Shown here one piece after another: positions 1-10,070 of a stretch of DNA of 35,458 bases. The notes beneath the pieces were generated by a model. That model saw only the letters and a list, made by a program, of their open reading frames with translations. It had not been told where the DNA came from and did no database searches. The DNA comes from Pseudomonas sp. UFMG81. Its GTDB lineage: Bacteria > Pseudomonadota > Gammaproteobacteria > Pseudomonadales > Pseudomonadaceae. The DNA lies in assembly GCF_015354575.1 (NCBI RefSeq), contig NZ_JACAFQ010000003.1, forward strand, positions 145,766 through 181,223, given 5' to 3'. Both the position numbers and the translations under genes were made by a program. Within the stretch, counting starts at the first letter, position 1, and every line of letters starts with the position of its first letter.

Positions 1-931
1 GGTCGACGCGCACCAGCCAGGGCTCGATGGCCAGCTGGAAATGGCTGAAGGTGTGGGTCAAACCCTGCAAGGCCTGGCTGCCGGCCAGGCGCAGGCCATG
101 CTGGTAGGCGAGGTCGTCGAGCTGCTCGAGGCTGTCCAGTTCGGGCAGGCTCCACAAGCCGCCCCACAGGCCGGTGGAGGGCCGGCGGTAAAGCAGGATC
201 GCGCCTTCGTGGTTGGCCAGCAGCGGCATCAGCGTCTTGCGTTGGGGCAGGGCTTTGCGCGGCTTGGGCTCGGGGTAACGGGTTTCTTCACCGTGCAGGT
301 GCGCCTCGCAGCCACGTTGCAGCGGGCAGATCAGGCAACTGGGCTTGCTGCGGGTGCACAGCGTCGCGCCCATGTCCATCATTGCCTGGGTGAAGTGGTT
401 CACCCGCGTCATCGGGGTGAAGCGCTCGGCGGTGGCCCACAGCTGGTTGGCCACCTTGGGTTCGCCCGGGTAGCCGGCCTGGGCGGTGAAGCGGGCCAGC
501 ACGCGCTTGACGTTACCGTCGAGGATCGGCGCGCGGATGCCCATGCTGATGCTGGCGATGGCCCCGGCGGTGGAGCGGCCGATGCCAGGCAGCTCGGTGA
601 GCGCCTCCACGCTGCGCGGGAACTCGCCACCATGCTGCGCGACGACGATCTTCGCGGCTTTTTGCAAGTTACGGGCGCGGGTGTAGTAGCCCAGGCCCGT
701 CCACAGGTGCAGCACTTCATCTTCCGGTGCTTCAGCCAGCGCCTGCACGGTCGGCAGGGCCTGCATGAAGCGGTCGAAGTAGTTGAGCACGGTGCTCACC
801 TGGGTCTGCTGCAGCATGATTTCCGAGACCCACACCCGGTAGGGGTTTATGCCCTGTTGCCAGGGCAGGTCGTGGCGACCGTGCTGGTCGTACCAATCCA
901 GCACGGCGCTGGAGAACTGCTGGGGGCTCAT
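1..931 (-). CDS. mutY: A/G-specific adenine DNA glycosylase MutY (partial, C-terminus outside window)
   Basis: Base-excision repair enzyme that removes adenine mispaired with 8-oxoguanine. Translating the minus strand from 931 gives about 310 residues with no stop before the window edge, so the C-terminus is missing. The start MSPQQFS is set by the ATG at 931-929, which overlaps the stop of the upstream AsmA gene as ATGA, indicating translational coupling. Visible family marks are SEIMLQQTQ near residue 37 (the catalytic Glu region), a helix-hairpin-helix [12 protein letters not shown], and four iron-sulfur cysteines at residues 192, 199, 202 and 208 (C-x6-C-x2-C-x5-C), the same numbering as E. 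coli MutY. The NUDIX-like C-terminal domain is entered ([19 protein letters not shown]) before the edge. The identification is firm. Confidence 0.96.
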   Translation of the reverse strand, partial: MSPQQFSSAVLDWYDQHGRHDLPWQQGINPYRVWVSEIMLQQTQVSTVLNYFDRFMQALPTVQALAEAPEDEVLHLWTGLGYYTRARNLQKAAKIVVAQHGGEFPRSVEALTELPGIGRSTAGAIASISMGIRAPILDGNVKRVLARFTAQAGYPGEPKVANQLWATAERFTPMTRVNHFTQAMMDMGATLCTRSKPSCLICPLQRGCEAHLHGEETRYPEPKPRKALPQRKTLMPLLANHEGAILLYRRPSTGLWGGLWSLPELDSLEQLDDLAYQHGLRLAGSQALQGLTHTFSHFQLAIEPWLVRVD

Positions 932-3177
932 CGCTTGAACAGCCCCTTGAGCGCATCTTTGAGTTCCGGGCTCACTTTGTCTCCGAGTTTTTCTTCGAGC
1001 TTTTCATCGATCTTGTCTTTCAGGCGGTTGCCGGCCAGCTTCGCCGCCACCTTGCCCAGGCCGTCCTGGTCCAGGCGGCAGGCCTTGGCGCCCAGCTCCA
1101 GCGGGCCACGGCAGCGCAGCGGCACTTCGACACCGGCGAAGCGTTCGTTGACCTGGCAGGCCGGGTCGGGCATGGCGCGCTGGTCACCTTCGACCACCAC
1201 GCCGACGTTGTAGTCCATGCCCAGCACACGCAGGTCGAGGTCGCCATGGCCGTTCACGGTCAGGCCGGGGATGCGTGCCTTGAGGTCTGGGTTGCTGGCC
1301 ACGCCATTGCGGATCACCAGGCTGCCGCGCAGCTCTTCGAACGGCGTGTCCTTGCCGCGTGGCTCGCCGGAGAGCTGCTTGCGGTTGAGGGTGGCGATGG
1401 CCTGGCACAGCTGCTGCTCGAGGTTGGCATTGACCAGCACGCCGTCGTTGATGGTGAAGCTGGCGTTGCCGTTGAGGGTGTCAACCAGCGCTTTCTGGCT
1501 GTTGCCGGTGGCAGTGAGGTTGCTGGCAAGGGTCAGCAGGCCCTTGACCGGCGGCGCCTGCTCGGGGCTTTCGCGCTTGATGAAATGCTCCACCGGTACG
1601 CGGTTGATCTTGGTGTTCACCCCGATCTGCGGCACGGCGGGGCGCACGTCGACCGTGCCCTTGGCTTCGAAGCTGCCGTTGTACAGGCCGCCGCGCAAGG
1701 TTTCGAGGGTGATCAGGCCGCCCTGGCCGTTGGCCTTGAGCTGGGCGTCGCTGATCGGCAGCTTGTCCAGCACCAGGGCGCCGAACGTCAGGTCGGCCTG
1801 TAGGTCGAGGGCGCGCAGACGGTCCACCGGCAGCAGCTTGTCGTTGCTCCAGGCCACTTGCGTCGGGGCGTTGGGCAGCGGGGTGGTGCCGGCGCCGGCC
1901 ACGGCGGCGGTTTCCTGCTGTTTCACTTCGGCCTGGCGCGCCGCAGTGGCGCCCTTGGCCTGCTCGCTCTTGGCCGGCATATAGCGGTCGGCGTCGAACG
2001 TGTCGGCTTTCAGGCGTACGCGCAGGGCCTGCTTGGCGAAGTCTTCGATGGCCACACGGCCGCTGAAGGTGCTGTCGTCCAGTTTCACTGCCAGGTCTTC
2101 CAGCGCCAGGCTGTTCTGCGTGCCTTGCAGGCGGCTGACCAGCTCCAGTTTGTTGAACGCGGCTGGGTCGGCGGTGGCCGGCAGCGGGTGGCCGATGCCG
2201 TCGAGGAAGGTGCGCAGGTCGAACTGGGCGATGGACAGGCCACCGCTGACCTGCGGTGCCTTGTCCAGGTCGCGCACGTTCAGCTCACCCAGGGCGCGCA
2301 GCTGGTTGGCCGAAACCTTCAGGCTGGTCCACGAGGCGACGTTGGCGGCCAGGTCGACCAGCACCTGGCCTTGCGCGGCGAAGGTCATGGTCTTGCCGGC
2401 CAGGGGCTCGCCCGAGGTTTCACCGGACAGGCGCATGTCCTCGAGGTTGTAGCGCTTGAGCTTGCGGTCGAAGCGCAGCTCGCCGGTCAGCTCGGTGCGG
2501 GCCTTGATGTTCGGCTGGCTGGCACTGAGGAAGGCGCTGGCCTTGAGCGGGATGTTCACCCCCTCGTGCACGGGGCCGGTGCTCAGCTGGATGCTTTCGG
2601 CGCCGTAGCTTTTGCCGGCTTTCTCGTCGGTGAACTGCACCCGGGCGTTGTTGACGGTCAGGCTGTCGATGTCGAGCTTGACCGAGCGCTCGCTGGCCTC
2701 GGGTTTGCTCGGCTCGCCGGCAGGCGCTTGGGTGGGTGCGGTGGCCGGGGCGTTGGCCAGCGACGGGTCGGGCAGTGGCTTGCCGATGTCTTCCCAGTTG
2801 CCGTGGCCATTGGCGTCACGGGTCAGGGTGAGGTTCAGGCCCTCGACCCGCACATCGCTCATTTGCACTTCACGACGCAGCAGCGGCAGCACGCGCACCG
2901 ACAAACCCAGCATCTGCAGGTCGGCGAACGGCACCTTGGGGTTGTTCAGCGTGGCGATGCTCGCCTCGTGCAGCTCCAGGCCCAGCCAGGGGAACAGGCT
3001 CCAGCCGATGTCGCCGTTGAGCGTCAGCTCGACATGGGCCTTGTCACGGGCCAGCTGGCGGATTTCGTCTTTGTAGTCGTTGGGATCGAAGAGGTGGGTC
3101 AGGGCGAAGCCCAGCGCCACGATGATCAGCAACAACCCGAGAAGCGACAGCCCCAGGATTTTGCCGAACGCTTTCAT
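928..3177 (-). CDS. AsmA family protein
   Basis: A 749-residue protein with one N-terminal membrane anchor (about residues 7-28, [17 protein letters not shown]) and a long periplasmic part rich in beta-strand repeats. The conserved AsmA N-terminal block follows the anchor ([10 protein letters not shown], then [19 protein letters not shown]). The C-terminus has the AsmA-like stretch in which glycine-rich strands end in a Lys-rich tail (residues about 715-749). AsmA-type proteins belong to the group of bridge-like proteins linked to phospholipid transport and outer-membrane assembly; the exact role of this member cannot be read from sequence. A Shine-Dalgarno AAGGA lies 7 bases before the ATG at 3177. 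It is the first gene of a two-gene unit with mutY (4-base overlap). An Ala/Pro/Thr-rich linker at about 140-160 and another near 400-425 separate the repeat blocks. Confidence 0.9.
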   Translation of the reverse strand: MKAFGKILGLSLLGLLLIIVALGFALTHLFDPNDYKDEIRQLARDKAHVELTLNGDIGWSLFPWLGLELHEASIATLNNPKVPFADLQMLGLSVRVLPLLRREVQMSDVRVEGLNLTLTRDANGHGNWEDIGKPLPDPSLANAPATAPTQAPAGEPSKPEASERSVKLDIDSLTVNNARVQFTDEKAGKSYGAESIQLSTGPVHEGVNIPLKASAFLSASQPNIKARTELTGELRFDRKLKRYNLEDMRLSGETSGEPLAGKTMTFAAQGQVLVDLAANVASWTSLKVSANQLRALGELNVRDLDKAPQVSGGLSIAQFDLRTFLDGIGHPLPATADPAAFNKLELVSRLQGTQNSLALEDLAVKLDDSTFSGRVAIEDFAKQALRVRLKADTFDADRYMPAKSEQAKGATAARQAEVKQQETAAVAGAGTTPLPNAPTQVAWSNDKLLPVDRLRALDLQADLTFGALVLDKLPISDAQLKANGQGGLITLETLRGGLYNGSFEAKGTVDVRPAVPQIGVNTKINRVPVEHFIKRESPEQAPPVKGLLTLASNLTATGNSQKALVDTLNGNASFTINDGVLVNANLEQQLCQAIATLNRKQLSGEPRGKDTPFEELRGSLVIRNGVASNPDLKARIPGLTVNGHGDLDLRVLGMDYNVGVVVEGDQRAMPDPACQVNERFAGVEVPLRCRGPLELGAKACRLDQDGLGKVAAKLAGNRLKDKIDEKLEEKLGDKVSPELKDALKGLFKR

Positions 3178-3809
3178 GGGCGAGTCCTTGTAGTCCGATT
3201 GTGAAATTCAGCGGCGAGTATAGCGCTGTGGCCATGGGCGCTGCGTATCCGACATTTCGACAGTGTGCAGCACGGCAGTTCAATCGGGGCCCAATCGCCG
3301 GCAAGCCTGCCCTCATGGAGCTGCACATATCCTTTTGATTTAGCGAAGGCCTGAGGGAGCAACTGACTGCTATTGCCTGTGCTGGCCTCATCGCTGGCAA
3401 GCCAGCTCCCACCGGTACTGCGCACGCCTTGAGGATGGCGCGATCCCTGTGGGAGCGGGCTTGCCCGCGAACACCGGCACAGCCGGTGCCATCCACCCAG
3501 TCGCCTGCTTCGTGGCGGTTCGGCGCCCTGATGAACCTGCTCCCACAAGTACGCTGAATGCTCATGAGTACCGCTGCCAGCGCTGCTTTGCCCGATGCAA
3601 ACGATGGCGCTGCGACAAGTACCGTTTCAGCTGACGAAAAAAACGCGATATCAGATTGCTTCCATGCCACCGCCTGCTGGTAATCTTGCCCCGCCCGTGA
3701 AACCCCGCGACCCATTGTCGCGGGCAGTCCCAGCAAACGGCCAGCCTGCCTTGCGTGCAGCCACAAAGAGCCGTCCACGCGCACCGCCCACCTACAAAAG
3801 GATCAATCC
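3178..3809. repeat. 632-bp intergenic region with decayed REP-type repeats
   Basis: No convincing gene lies between the divergent AsmA and MFS genes. It holds several REP-like units: one at about 3292-3312 (ATCGCCGGCAAGCC), one at 3388-3413 (TCGCTGGCAAGCCAGCTCCC) and one at 3445-3475 (TGTGGGAGCGGGCTTGCCCGCGA followed by CACCGGCACAGCCGGTG). The last resembles the left half of the intact pair at 17550-17640, including the CACCGGC..GCCGGTG loop hairpin, but its right half is degenerate. The MFS promoter must lie in about 3560-3800; I see no clear -35/-10 pair there. Confidence 0.7.
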
Positions 3810-5468
3810 ATGAACAGCAGTATCACGACAGAGTTGCCGGCCAGCACGCCAGGCTTCCTGTCGAAGGAGCGCATCATCGCCCGGCCGGGCTTCAACCGCT
3901 GGCTGGTGCCGCCAGCGGCCCTGGCCATCCACCTGTGCATCGGCATGGCCTATGGCTTCTCGGTGTTCTGGCTGCCGCTGTCCCAGGCCCTGGGCGTCAG
4001 CGCACCGGTGGCCTGCGCGGCGGACATGGGCTTCGTCGCCCGTCTGTTCAGCGCCGAGTGCGACTGGCCGATCTCCATGCTCAGCTGGATCTACACCCTG
4101 TTCTTCGTGTTCCTCGGCTGTTCGGCCGCGGTGCTCGGCGGTTGGCTGGAACATGCCGGCCCGCGCAAGGCCGGCCTGGTCTCGGCACTGTGCTGGTGCG
4201 GTGGCCTGCTGATCTCGGCGATCGGCGTGAAGACCCATCAACTGTGGCTGATGTGGCTGGGCTCGGGGGTGATCGGGGGGATCGGCCTGGGCCTGGGCTA
4301 CATCTCGCCGGTGTCGACCCTGATCAAGTGGTTCCCGGACAAGCGTGGCATGGCCACCGGCATGGCGATCATGGGCTTCGGGGGTGGCGCCATGGTGGGC
4401 GCGCCGCTGGCCACCGCACTGATGGGCCATTTTGGCAGTGCCACTGAAGTGGGCGTGTGGCAGAGCTTCGTCGCCATGGCCGCGATCTACTTCGTGTTCA
4501 TGACTGCTGGCGCCCTGGCCTACCGCGTGCCGCCGACCGGCTGGAAGCCTGAAGGCTGGACGCCGCCGGCGAAGAAGGCCAACGCCATGGTCACCGACCG
4601 CCACGTGCATGTCAGCGTGGCCTGGAAGACCCCGCAGTTCGCCCTGGTGTGGCTGGTGCTGTGCCTGAACGTGTCGGCCGGTATCGGCATCCTGGGCATG
4701 GCCTCGCCACTGCTGCAGGAAGTCTTCGCCGGCAAACTGCTGGGCAACGAGCTGACCTTCAGCGAGCTGAATGCCGCACAGCTGGCGCAGATCGCCGCCA
4801 TTGCCGCCGGCTTCACCGGTTTGCTCAGCCTGTTCAACATCGGCGGGCGGTTCTTCTGGGCGTCGTTCTCCGACTACATCGGCCGCAAGAACACCTACTT
4901 CGCCTTCTTCGCCCTGGGCGTGGGCCTCTACAGCCTGGTGCCGAACATGGGGCACATCGGCAACGTGGCGCTGTTCGTGGCGGCGTTCTGCATCATCCTG
5001 TCGATGTACGGCGGTGGTTTCGCCACGGTGCCGGCTTACCTCGCCGACCTGTTCGGCACGCAGATGGTCGGGGCCATCCACGGTCGCCTGCTGACCGCCT
5101 GGGCCGCTGCCGGTGTGCTCGGCCCGGTGCTGATCACCTACCTGCGCGAAGCGCAGCTGGCGGCAGGCGTGGAGCGGGCCGCGGCCTACGACATGACCCT
5201 GTACATCCTCGCCGGCCTGCTGGTGCTGGGCTTCATCTGCAACATGCTGGTGCGCCCGGTGGCCGACAAGTACTTCATGACCGAGGCCGAATTGGCCGCC
5301 GAGCGTGCCCTGAGCCACGACAAGGGTGCCGACAGCGCGCGTTCGCTGGAATGGCATGCCGCGCCGGGTAGCCTGCCGCTGGTGCTGCTGGCCTGGGCGG
5401 TGGTGGTGATTCCGCTGGCGTGGGGGGTGTGGATCACCCTGCAGAAGACGGCGGTTCTGTTCCATTGA
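3810..5468 (+). CDS. MFS transporter, oxalate/formate antiporter (OFA)-like family
   Basis: A 552-residue integral membrane protein with about 12-13 hydrophobic segments. The N-terminal part (RWLVPPAALAIHLCIGMAYG, then SVFWLPLSQALG) and the MFS-type motif around SDYIGRKNTY (residues about 352-361) place it in the major facilitator superfamily, OFA-like branch, whose members exchange or import small carboxylates such as oxalate, formate or pyruvate. The substrate here is unknown. At 552 residues it is longer than the usual 400-430; the extra length includes an inserted extracytoplasmic/loop segment around residues 70-90 and 235-300 and a C-terminal tail with an additional hydrophobic segment (VVVIPLAWGVWITL). 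AAGGA sits 7 bases before the ATG. It appears monocistronic and ends at a REP pair. Confidence 0.85.
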   Translation: MNSSITTELPASTPGFLSKERIIARPGFNRWLVPPAALAIHLCIGMAYGFSVFWLPLSQALGVSAPVACAADMGFVARLFSAECDWPISMLSWIYTLFFVFLGCSAAVLGGWLEHAGPRKAGLVSALCWCGGLLISAIGVKTHQLWLMWLGSGVIGGIGLGLGYISPVSTLIKWFPDKRGMATGMAIMGFGGGAMVGAPLATALMGHFGSATEVGVWQSFVAMAAIYFVFMTAGALAYRVPPTGWKPEGWTPPAKKANAMVTDRHVHVSVAWKTPQFALVWLVLCLNVSAGIGILGMASPLLQEVFAGKLLGNELTFSELNAAQLAQIAAIAAGFTGLLSLFNIGGRFFWASFSDYIGRKNTYFAFFALGVGLYSLVPNMGHIGNVALFVAAFCIILSMYGGGFATVPAYLADLFGTQMVGAIHGRLLTAWAAAGVLGPVLITYLREAQLAAGVERAAAYDMTLYILAGLLVLGFICNMLVRPVADKYFMTEAELAAERALSHDKGADSARSLEWHAAPGSLPLVLLAWAVVVIPLAWGVWITLQKTAVLFH

Positions 5469-5484
5469 TGTAGCTTTACTAGCC

Positions 5485-5576
5485 TCATCGCCGGCAAGCC
5501 GGCTCCCACAGGTAATGCACCGCTGCGACCTCTGTGGGAGCCGGCTTGCCGGCGATAGGGCTGCATAGCAGCCCCG
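5485..5576. repeat. Inverted REP pair
   Basis: Two inverted copies of a GCCGGCAAGCCGGC-type palindrome (5487-5512 and 5532-5556) are followed by a GGGCTGC/GCAGCCC hairpin at 5558-5575. The element follows the MFS gene directly and may stabilise or end its transcript. Confidence 0.8.
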
Positions 5577-5649
5577 GTTACACGGTTGTATAGACCTGTA
5601 GCACAGTCCCACCCCCGCAATTGCTTGCCCTGCCATATGTCATCCGCGT

Positions 5650-5678
5650 TTCAAGCTGGCGCGTTCTGGGCCTATACT
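5650..5678 (+). promoter_or_regulatory. Candidate sigma-70 promoter of the his operon
   Basis: TATACT at 5673-5678 matches 5 of 6 of the -10 consensus. The hexamer 17 bases upstream, TTCAAG at 5650-5655, is a weak -35. Transcription would begin near 5685, about 30 bases before the hisB ATG. No his-type leader peptide or attenuator is seen. Confidence 0.5.
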
Positions 5679-5715
5679 ATTGCCCTTTTCGCCCAATGAT
5701 TTTGCGGAGCTGGTG

Positions 5716-6309
5716 ATGGTCGAACGTAAGGCTTCCGTCGAGCGCAATACCCTGGAAACCCAGGTCAAGTGCTCGATCAACCTCGATGGCACTGGTAAGG
5801 CCCGATTCGATATCGGCGTGCCTTTCCTTGAACACATGCTCGACCAGATCGCCCGGCATGGGCTGATCGATCTGGATATCGAATGCAAGGGCGACCTGCA
5901 TATCGATGACCATCACACCGTCGAAGACGTCGGCATCACCCTCGGCCAGGCGTTTGCCCAGGCCATCGGCGACAAGAAAGGCATCTTCCGCTACGGCCAC
6001 GCCTACGTGCCGCTGGATGAAGCACTGTCGCGCGTGGTCATCGACTTCTCCGGCCGCCCGGGCTTGCAGATGCACGTCCCCTACACCCGCGCCAGCGTCG
6101 GTGGCTTCGATGTCGACCTGTTCCAGGAATTCTTCCAGGGCTTCGTCAACCACGCCCTGGTCACCCTGCACATCGACAACCTGCGTGGCCACAACACCCA
6201 CCACCAGATCGAGACCGTGTTCAAGGCCTTCGGCCGCGCGCTGCGCATGGCCGTGGAGCAGGACGAACGCATGGCCGGGCAGATGCCATCGACCAAAGGG
6301 TGCCTGTAA
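5716..6309 (+). CDS. hisB: Imidazoleglycerol-phosphate dehydratase HisB
   Basis: Step 6 of histidine synthesis: dehydrates imidazole-glycerol phosphate to imidazole-acetol phosphate. The 197-residue product is the monofunctional form, without the phosphatase domain found in enteric HisB. It carries the two metal-binding repeats, [11 protein letters not shown] in the first half and NTHHQIE in the second, and the N-terminal PFLEHMLDQ block. I chose the ATG at 5716 ([11 protein letters not shown]) over the in-frame ATG at 5680 because GGAG at 5706-5709 is well placed and the family starts there; the upstream start would also precede the likely transcription start. First gene of a his cluster; hisH begins right after its stop. 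Confidence 0.96.
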   Translation: MVERKASVERNTLETQVKCSINLDGTGKARFDIGVPFLEHMLDQIARHGLIDLDIECKGDLHIDDHHTVEDVGITLGQAFAQAIGDKKGIFRYGHAYVPLDEALSRVVIDFSGRPGLQMHVPYTRASVGGFDVDLFQEFFQGFVNHALVTLHIDNLRGHNTHHQIETVFKAFGRALRMAVEQDERMAGQMPSTKGCL

Positions 6310-6948
6310 ATGCAGACCGTAGCCGTAATCGACTATGGCATGGGCAACCTGCACTCGGTGGCCAAGGCCCTCGAGCATGTAGGCGCCGGCAAGGTGCTGG
6401 TCACCAGCGACGCCGCGGTCATCCGTGAGGCCGACCGTGTGGTGTTCCCCGGCGTGGGCGCGATCCGCGACTGCATGGCCGAGATCCGCCGCCTGGGCTT
6501 CGACAGCCTGGTCCGCGAAGTCAGCCAGGACCGCCCGTTCCTCGGCATCTGCGTCGGCATGCAGGCGCTGCTCGAGCACAGCGAAGAGAACGACGGCGTC
6601 GATTGCATCGGCCTGTTCCCCGGCCAGGTGCGTTTCTTCGGTAAAGACCTGAAAGAAGACGGCGAGCACCTGAAGGTGCCGCACATGGGTTGGAACGAAG
6701 TCGGCCAGACCATCGACCACCCGCTGTGGCATGACATCCCCGACCGCGCGCGCTTCTACTTCGTGCACAGCTACTACATCAATGCCGGCAAGCCGGGCCA
6801 GGTGGTCGGCCGCGGCCACTACGGCGTCGACTTCGCCGCCGCGCTGGCCGAAGGCTCGCGCTTCGCCGTGCAGTTCCACCCGGAGAAGAGCCACACCCAC
6901 GGCCTGCAACTGCTGCAGAACTTCGTCGCCTGGGATGGGCGCTGGTAA
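6310..6948 (+). CDS. hisH: Imidazole glycerol phosphate synthase, glutaminase subunit HisH
   Basis: A class I glutamine amidotransferase that supplies ammonia to HisF. The 212 residues contain the nucleophile elbow GICVGMQ with Cys81 and the His190/Glu192 pair in FHPEKSH, a complete catalytic triad. The ATG directly follows the hisB stop with no gap, so translation is probably coupled. Its partner hisF lies 1 kb downstream in the same transcript. Confidence 0.97.
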   Translation: MQTVAVIDYGMGNLHSVAKALEHVGAGKVLVTSDAAVIREADRVVFPGVGAIRDCMAEIRRLGFDSLVREVSQDRPFLGICVGMQALLEHSEENDGVDCIGLFPGQVRFFGKDLKEDGEHLKVPHMGWNEVGQTIDHPLWHDIPDRARFYFVHSYYINAGKPGQVVGRGHYGVDFAAALAEGSRFAVQFHPEKSHTHGLQLLQNFVAWDGRW

Positions 6949-7209
6949 ATGAGCAGGTCGCGGACCAAGGCACCGATCCTCACGCTGGCCCCCGAGCAGG
7001 AGCGCGAAGCGCTCGACAAGCTCAAGCGCTTCCTCGAAGACCGTTTCGAGCTGGAGCTGGGGTCGTTCGAGGTGGCCGAGGTCCTCGAGCTGTTTTCCAG
7101 GGAAGTGGCTCCGTATTACTACAACAGGGCGATTGCCGATGTTCAGCTGCACCTCAAGGAGCGGTTCGAGAGCATCGAAAGCGACCTGTGGGCGCTCGAG
7201 AAGCCCTGA
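6949..7209 (+). CDS. DUF2164 family protein
   Basis: An 86-residue acidic, soluble protein with a helical pattern (EQEREALDKLKRFLEDRFEL...). The central stretch ELGSFEVAEVLELF followed by YYNRAIADVQ is characteristic of DUF2164. No function is established that I know of. The ATG touches the hisH stop and hisA follows 27 bases later, so it is co-transcribed with histidine genes in the middle of the operon. No signal peptide, cysteines or DNA-binding motif is visible. A role tied to HisH/HisA is only a guess from position. Confidence 0.88.
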   Translation: MSRSRTKAPILTLAPEQEREALDKLKRFLEDRFELELGSFEVAEVLELFSREVAPYYYNRAIADVQLHLKERFESIESDLWALEKP

Positions 7210-7236
7210 ACTCAACGAACAAGACAGGTTTCCAAG

Positions 7237-7974
7237 ATGCTGATTATCCCCGCTATCGATCTGAAGGACGGTGCCTGCGTGCGCCTGCGCCAGGGCCGCA
7301 TGGAAGACTCCACGGTATTTTCCGACGACCCGGTGAGCATGGCCGCCAAGTGGGTCGAGGGTGGCTGCCGCCGCCTGCACCTGGTCGACCTCAACGGCGC
7401 CTTCGAAGGCCAGCCGGTCAACGGTGAAGTGGTCACCGCCATCGCCAAGCGCTACCCGAACCTGCCGATCCAGATCGGCGGCGGCATTCGCTCGCTGGAA
7501 ACCATCGAGCACTACGTCAAGGCCGGCGTCAGCCACGTGATCATCGGCACCAAGGCGGTCAAGCAGCCGGAGTTCGTCGCCGAGGCGTGCAAGGCCTTCC
7601 CAGGCCGGATCATCGTCGGCCTGGATGCCAAGGACGGCTTCGTCGCCACCGACGGCTGGGCCGAAGTGAGCAGCGTGCAGGTCATCGACCTGGCCAAGCG
7701 TTTCGAGGCCGATGGCGTCTCGTCGATCGTCTACACCGACATCGCCAAGGACGGCATGATGCAGGGCTGCAACGTGCCCTTCACCAAGGCCCTGGCCGAA
7801 GCCACGCGCATCCCGGTGATCGCCTCGGGCGGCATCCACAACCTGGGTGACATCAAGGCCCTGCTGGACGCGAAAGCGCCGGGCATCATCGGTGCCATCA
7901 CCGGCCGTGCCATCTACGAAGGCACCCTCGACGTCGCCGAGGCCCAGGCCTTCTGCGACAACTACCAAGGCTGA
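7237..7974 (+). CDS. hisA: ProFAR isomerase HisA
   Basis: Phosphoribosylformimino-5-aminoimidazole carboxamide ribotide isomerase, an Amadori rearrangement step of histidine synthesis. This 245-residue beta/alpha barrel has the paired catalytic aspartates at Asp8 (PAIDLKDG) and Asp130 (VGLDAKDG), and the phosphate-binding GGGIRS and ASGGIHN loops expected of the half-barrel duplication. The neighbouring hisF is a homologous barrel from the same ancestral duplication and starts 9 bases after its stop. Confidence 0.97.
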   Translation: MLIIPAIDLKDGACVRLRQGRMEDSTVFSDDPVSMAAKWVEGGCRRLHLVDLNGAFEGQPVNGEVVTAIAKRYPNLPIQIGGGIRSLETIEHYVKAGVSHVIIGTKAVKQPEFVAEACKAFPGRIIVGLDAKDGFVATDGWAEVSSVQVIDLAKRFEADGVSSIVYTDIAKDGMMQGCNVPFTKALAEATRIPVIASGGIHNLGDIKALLDAKAPGIIGAITGRAIYEGTLDVAEAQAFCDNYQG

Positions 7975-7983
7975 GGAACGACC

Positions 7984-8754
7984 ATGGCACTGGCCAAGCG
8001 CATCATCCCTTGCCTGGACGTGGACAACGGCCGGGTGGTCAAGGGCGTCAAGTTCGAGAACATCCGCGACGCCGGTGACCCGGTGGAAATTGCCCGTCGC
8101 TACAACGAGCAGGGCGCGGACGAGATCACCTTCCTGGACATCACCGCCAGCGTCGATGGCCGTGACACCACCCTGCATACCGTCGAGCGCATGGCCAGCC
8201 AGGTGTTCATCCCGCTGACCGTGGGCGGTGGCGTGCGCACCGTGCAAGACATCCGCAACCTGCTCAACGCCGGTGCCGACAAGGTCTCGATCAACACCGC
8301 CGCGGTGTTCAACCCGGAGTTCGTCGGTGAAGCGGCGGACCGTTTCGGTTCGCAGTGCATCGTCGTCGCCATCGACGCCAAGAAGGTTTCCGGCCCGGGC
8401 GAGACCCCGCGCTGGGAGATCTTCACCCATGGCGGGCGCAAGCCTACCGGGCTGGATGCGGTGGAGTGGGCGAAGAAGATGGAAGGCCTGGGGGCCGGTG
8501 AGATCCTGCTGACCAGCATGGACCAGGACGGCATGAAGAACGGCTTCGACCTGGGCGTGACCCGCGCCATCAGCGATGCGCTGGGGATTCCGGTGATTGC
8601 CTCTGGTGGTGTGGGTAACCTGCAGCACCTGGCCGACGGGATCCTGGAAGGGCATGCCAGCGCGGTGCTGGCGGCGAGCATCTTCCATTTCGGCGAGTAC
8701 ACGGTGCCGGAGGCCAAGGCCTACATGGCTTCGCGTGGGATCGTCGTTCGCTAA
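7984..8754 (+). CDS. hisF: Imidazole glycerol phosphate synthase, cyclase subunit HisF
   Basis: Uses ammonia from HisH to close the imidazole ring, giving imidazole-glycerol phosphate and AICAR. This 256-residue barrel has catalytic Asp12 ([10 protein letters not shown]) and Asp131 (AIDAKK), and phosphate loops GGGVRT and ASGGVGN. GAGGAACGACC precedes the ATG. It is the last his gene here; the remaining his genes are not in the window. A REP pair and the convergent cbcV follow. Confidence 0.97.
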   Translation: MALAKRIIPCLDVDNGRVVKGVKFENIRDAGDPVEIARRYNEQGADEITFLDITASVDGRDTTLHTVERMASQVFIPLTVGGGVRTVQDIRNLLNAGADKVSINTAAVFNPEFVGEAADRFGSQCIVVAIDAKKVSGPGETPRWEIFTHGGRKPTGLDAVEWAKKMEGLGAGEILLTSMDQDGMKNGFDLGVTRAISDALGIPVIASGGVGNLQHLADGILEGHASAVLAASIFHFGEYTVPEAKAYMASRGIVVR

Positions 8755-8761
8755 AAACTTG

Positions 8762-8887
8762 ATTGGGGCTGCTTTGCAGCCCATTCGCGGGCAAGCCCGC
8801 TCCCACAGGTACTGCGCTGCTCTCAAGGCCAGTGCGATACCTGTGGGAGCGGGCTTGCCCGCGAATGGGCCGCAAGGCGGCCCCAAT
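8762..8887. repeat. REP pair (large palindrome) between convergent hisF and cbcV
   Basis: Two inverted copies of CGCGGGCAAGCCCGCTCCCACAGG (left 8786-8810, right 8839-8864), each flanked by a short GGGGCTGC/GCAGCCC-like or GGGCCGC/GCGGCCC hairpin, with outer arms ATTGGGG...CCCCAAT. It sits exactly between two convergent genes and could form a bidirectional transcript end; there is no separate T-tract terminator. Confidence 0.85.
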
Positions 8888-8891
8888 TGCA

Positions 8892-10070
8892 TCACCCGTG
8901 GGTCTTGCCCAGCAGCGCGTGATACAGCTCGGTATCACCCAAAATCCCCACCAGCTTGTCGTTCTCCTGCAACACCAGCTTGTTGCCGGTCTGGTAACGA
9001 ATCTGCAAGGCGTCGCGCATACCAATGTCGGCGTGCACCACGGTCGGCCGGCGATCCAGCGCCTCCACCGCCTGCCCCGGCACCCAGTTCTGCATGTCCA
9101 GCCCGTTCTGCCCTTGGCGCGCGCGCTTGATCGAGTTGCCTTCGCCCAGGTCCAGCCACGAGTCGCCGCCCGGGTCCAGGCACACCGAGCCGTTGACCCG
9201 CTTGCACTTGTCCAGGGTGCGCATCAGGCTGCGCCCGCACAGCACGTTCAATGGGTTGGTGTGGGCGACGAAGGTCCGCACGTACTCGTCGGCCGGGTTC
9301 AGCACGATCTCCTCCGGCTTGCTGTACTGGATGATCCGCCCGTCCTTCATGATGGCGATGCGGCTGCCCAGCTTCAGGGCTTCGTCCAGGTCGTGGCTGA
9401 CGAACACGATGGTCTTGCTGAGTTTGCTTTGCAGGGCCAGCAGCTCATCCTGCAAACCCTGGCGGATCAGCGGGTCGAGGGCCGAGAACGGTTCGTCCAT
9501 CAGCAGGATGTCGGCGTCCATCGCCAGCGCCCGGGCCAGGCCCACACGCTGCTGCATGCCGCCGGACAGCTCGTCGGGCTTCTTGTTGCGCCACTGCGTC
9601 AGGCCCACCAGCTCCAGCTTTTCATCCACCAGCTTGCGCCGCTCTTTCTCCGGGCGGCCCTGCATTTCCAGGCCGAAGCTGATGTTCTCGCGCACGGTCA
9701 GCCAGGGCATCAGGGCGAACTTCTGGAACACCATGGCGATGCGCTTGGTGCGCATCATCTTCAGCTCTGCCGGGGTGCAGTGGGCGATGTCGATGTGTTT
9801 GCCTTCGTGCTCGACGAACAGCTTGCCGCGGCTCACGGTGTTCAGGCCGTTGATGCAGCGCAGCAGGCTCGACTTGCCCGAGCCGGACAGGCCCATCAGC
9901 ACGCAGATCTCGCCCTTGTTGATGTCCAGGTTGGCCTTCTCGACACCGACCACAAGGCCGGTCTGCTTGAGGATCTGTTCACGGGTCTTGCCTTCGTCCA
10001 GCAGCGCCAGCGCCTCGCGCGGCTTGCTGGAGAAGATGACGTCGACGTCTTCGAAACGAATGATGCTCAT
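8892..10070 (-). CDS. cbcV: Quaternary-amine ABC transporter ATPase CbcV
   Basis: ATP-binding subunit of the choline/betaine/carnitine importer. Its 392 residues show Walker A GLSGSGKSS (60-68), signature LSGGMQQ (168-174), Walker B ILLMDE (188-193) and the switch HD in FVSHDLDEA. The N-terminal 45-residue extension before the core and the C-terminal CBS-like region (about 280-392, including DRRPTVVHADIGMRDAL) are features of the ProV/OpuAA class, where this region senses ionic conditions or dimerises. The start overlaps the cbcW stop by 4 bases (ATGA). It is last in the cbcX-cbcW-cbcV operon. Confidence 0.95.
   Translation of the reverse strand: MSIIRFEDVDVIFSSKPREALALLDEGKTREQILKQTGLVVGVEKANLDINKGEICVLMGLSGSGKSSLLRCINGLNTVSRGKLFVEHEGKHIDIAHCTPAELKMMRTKRIAMVFQKFALMPWLTVRENISFGLEMQGRPEKERRKLVDEKLELVGLTQWRNKKPDELSGGMQQRVGLARALAMDADILLMDEPFSALDPLIRQGLQDELLALQSKLSKTIVFVSHDLDEALKLGSRIAIMKDGRIIQYSKPEEIVLNPADEYVRTFVAHTNPLNVLCGRSLMRTLDKCKRVNGSVCLDPGGDSWLDLGEGNSIKRARQGQNGLDMQNWVPGQAVEALDRRPTVVHADIGMRDALQIRYQTGNKLVLQENDKLVGILGDTELYHALLGKTHG

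Noticed and set aside
1858..3204. 448-residue plus-strand open frame
   Set aside because: Antisense to the AsmA gene, Gly/Gln/His-rich, with no recognisable domain.
3792..5636. 614-residue minus-strand open frame
   Set aside because: Antisense to the MFS transporter and starting in REP DNA; composition is typical of shadow frames.
8762..8887. Insertion sequence ends or attachment site
   Set aside because: The inverted repeats are REP palindromes seen many times in the window; no transposase or integrase and no target duplication.
5677..8895. 1072-residue open frame on the minus strand
   Set aside because: It lies antisense to hisB, hisH, the DUF2164 gene, hisA and hisF, which all show clear family motifs. 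Long antisense frames are common in GC-rich genes.
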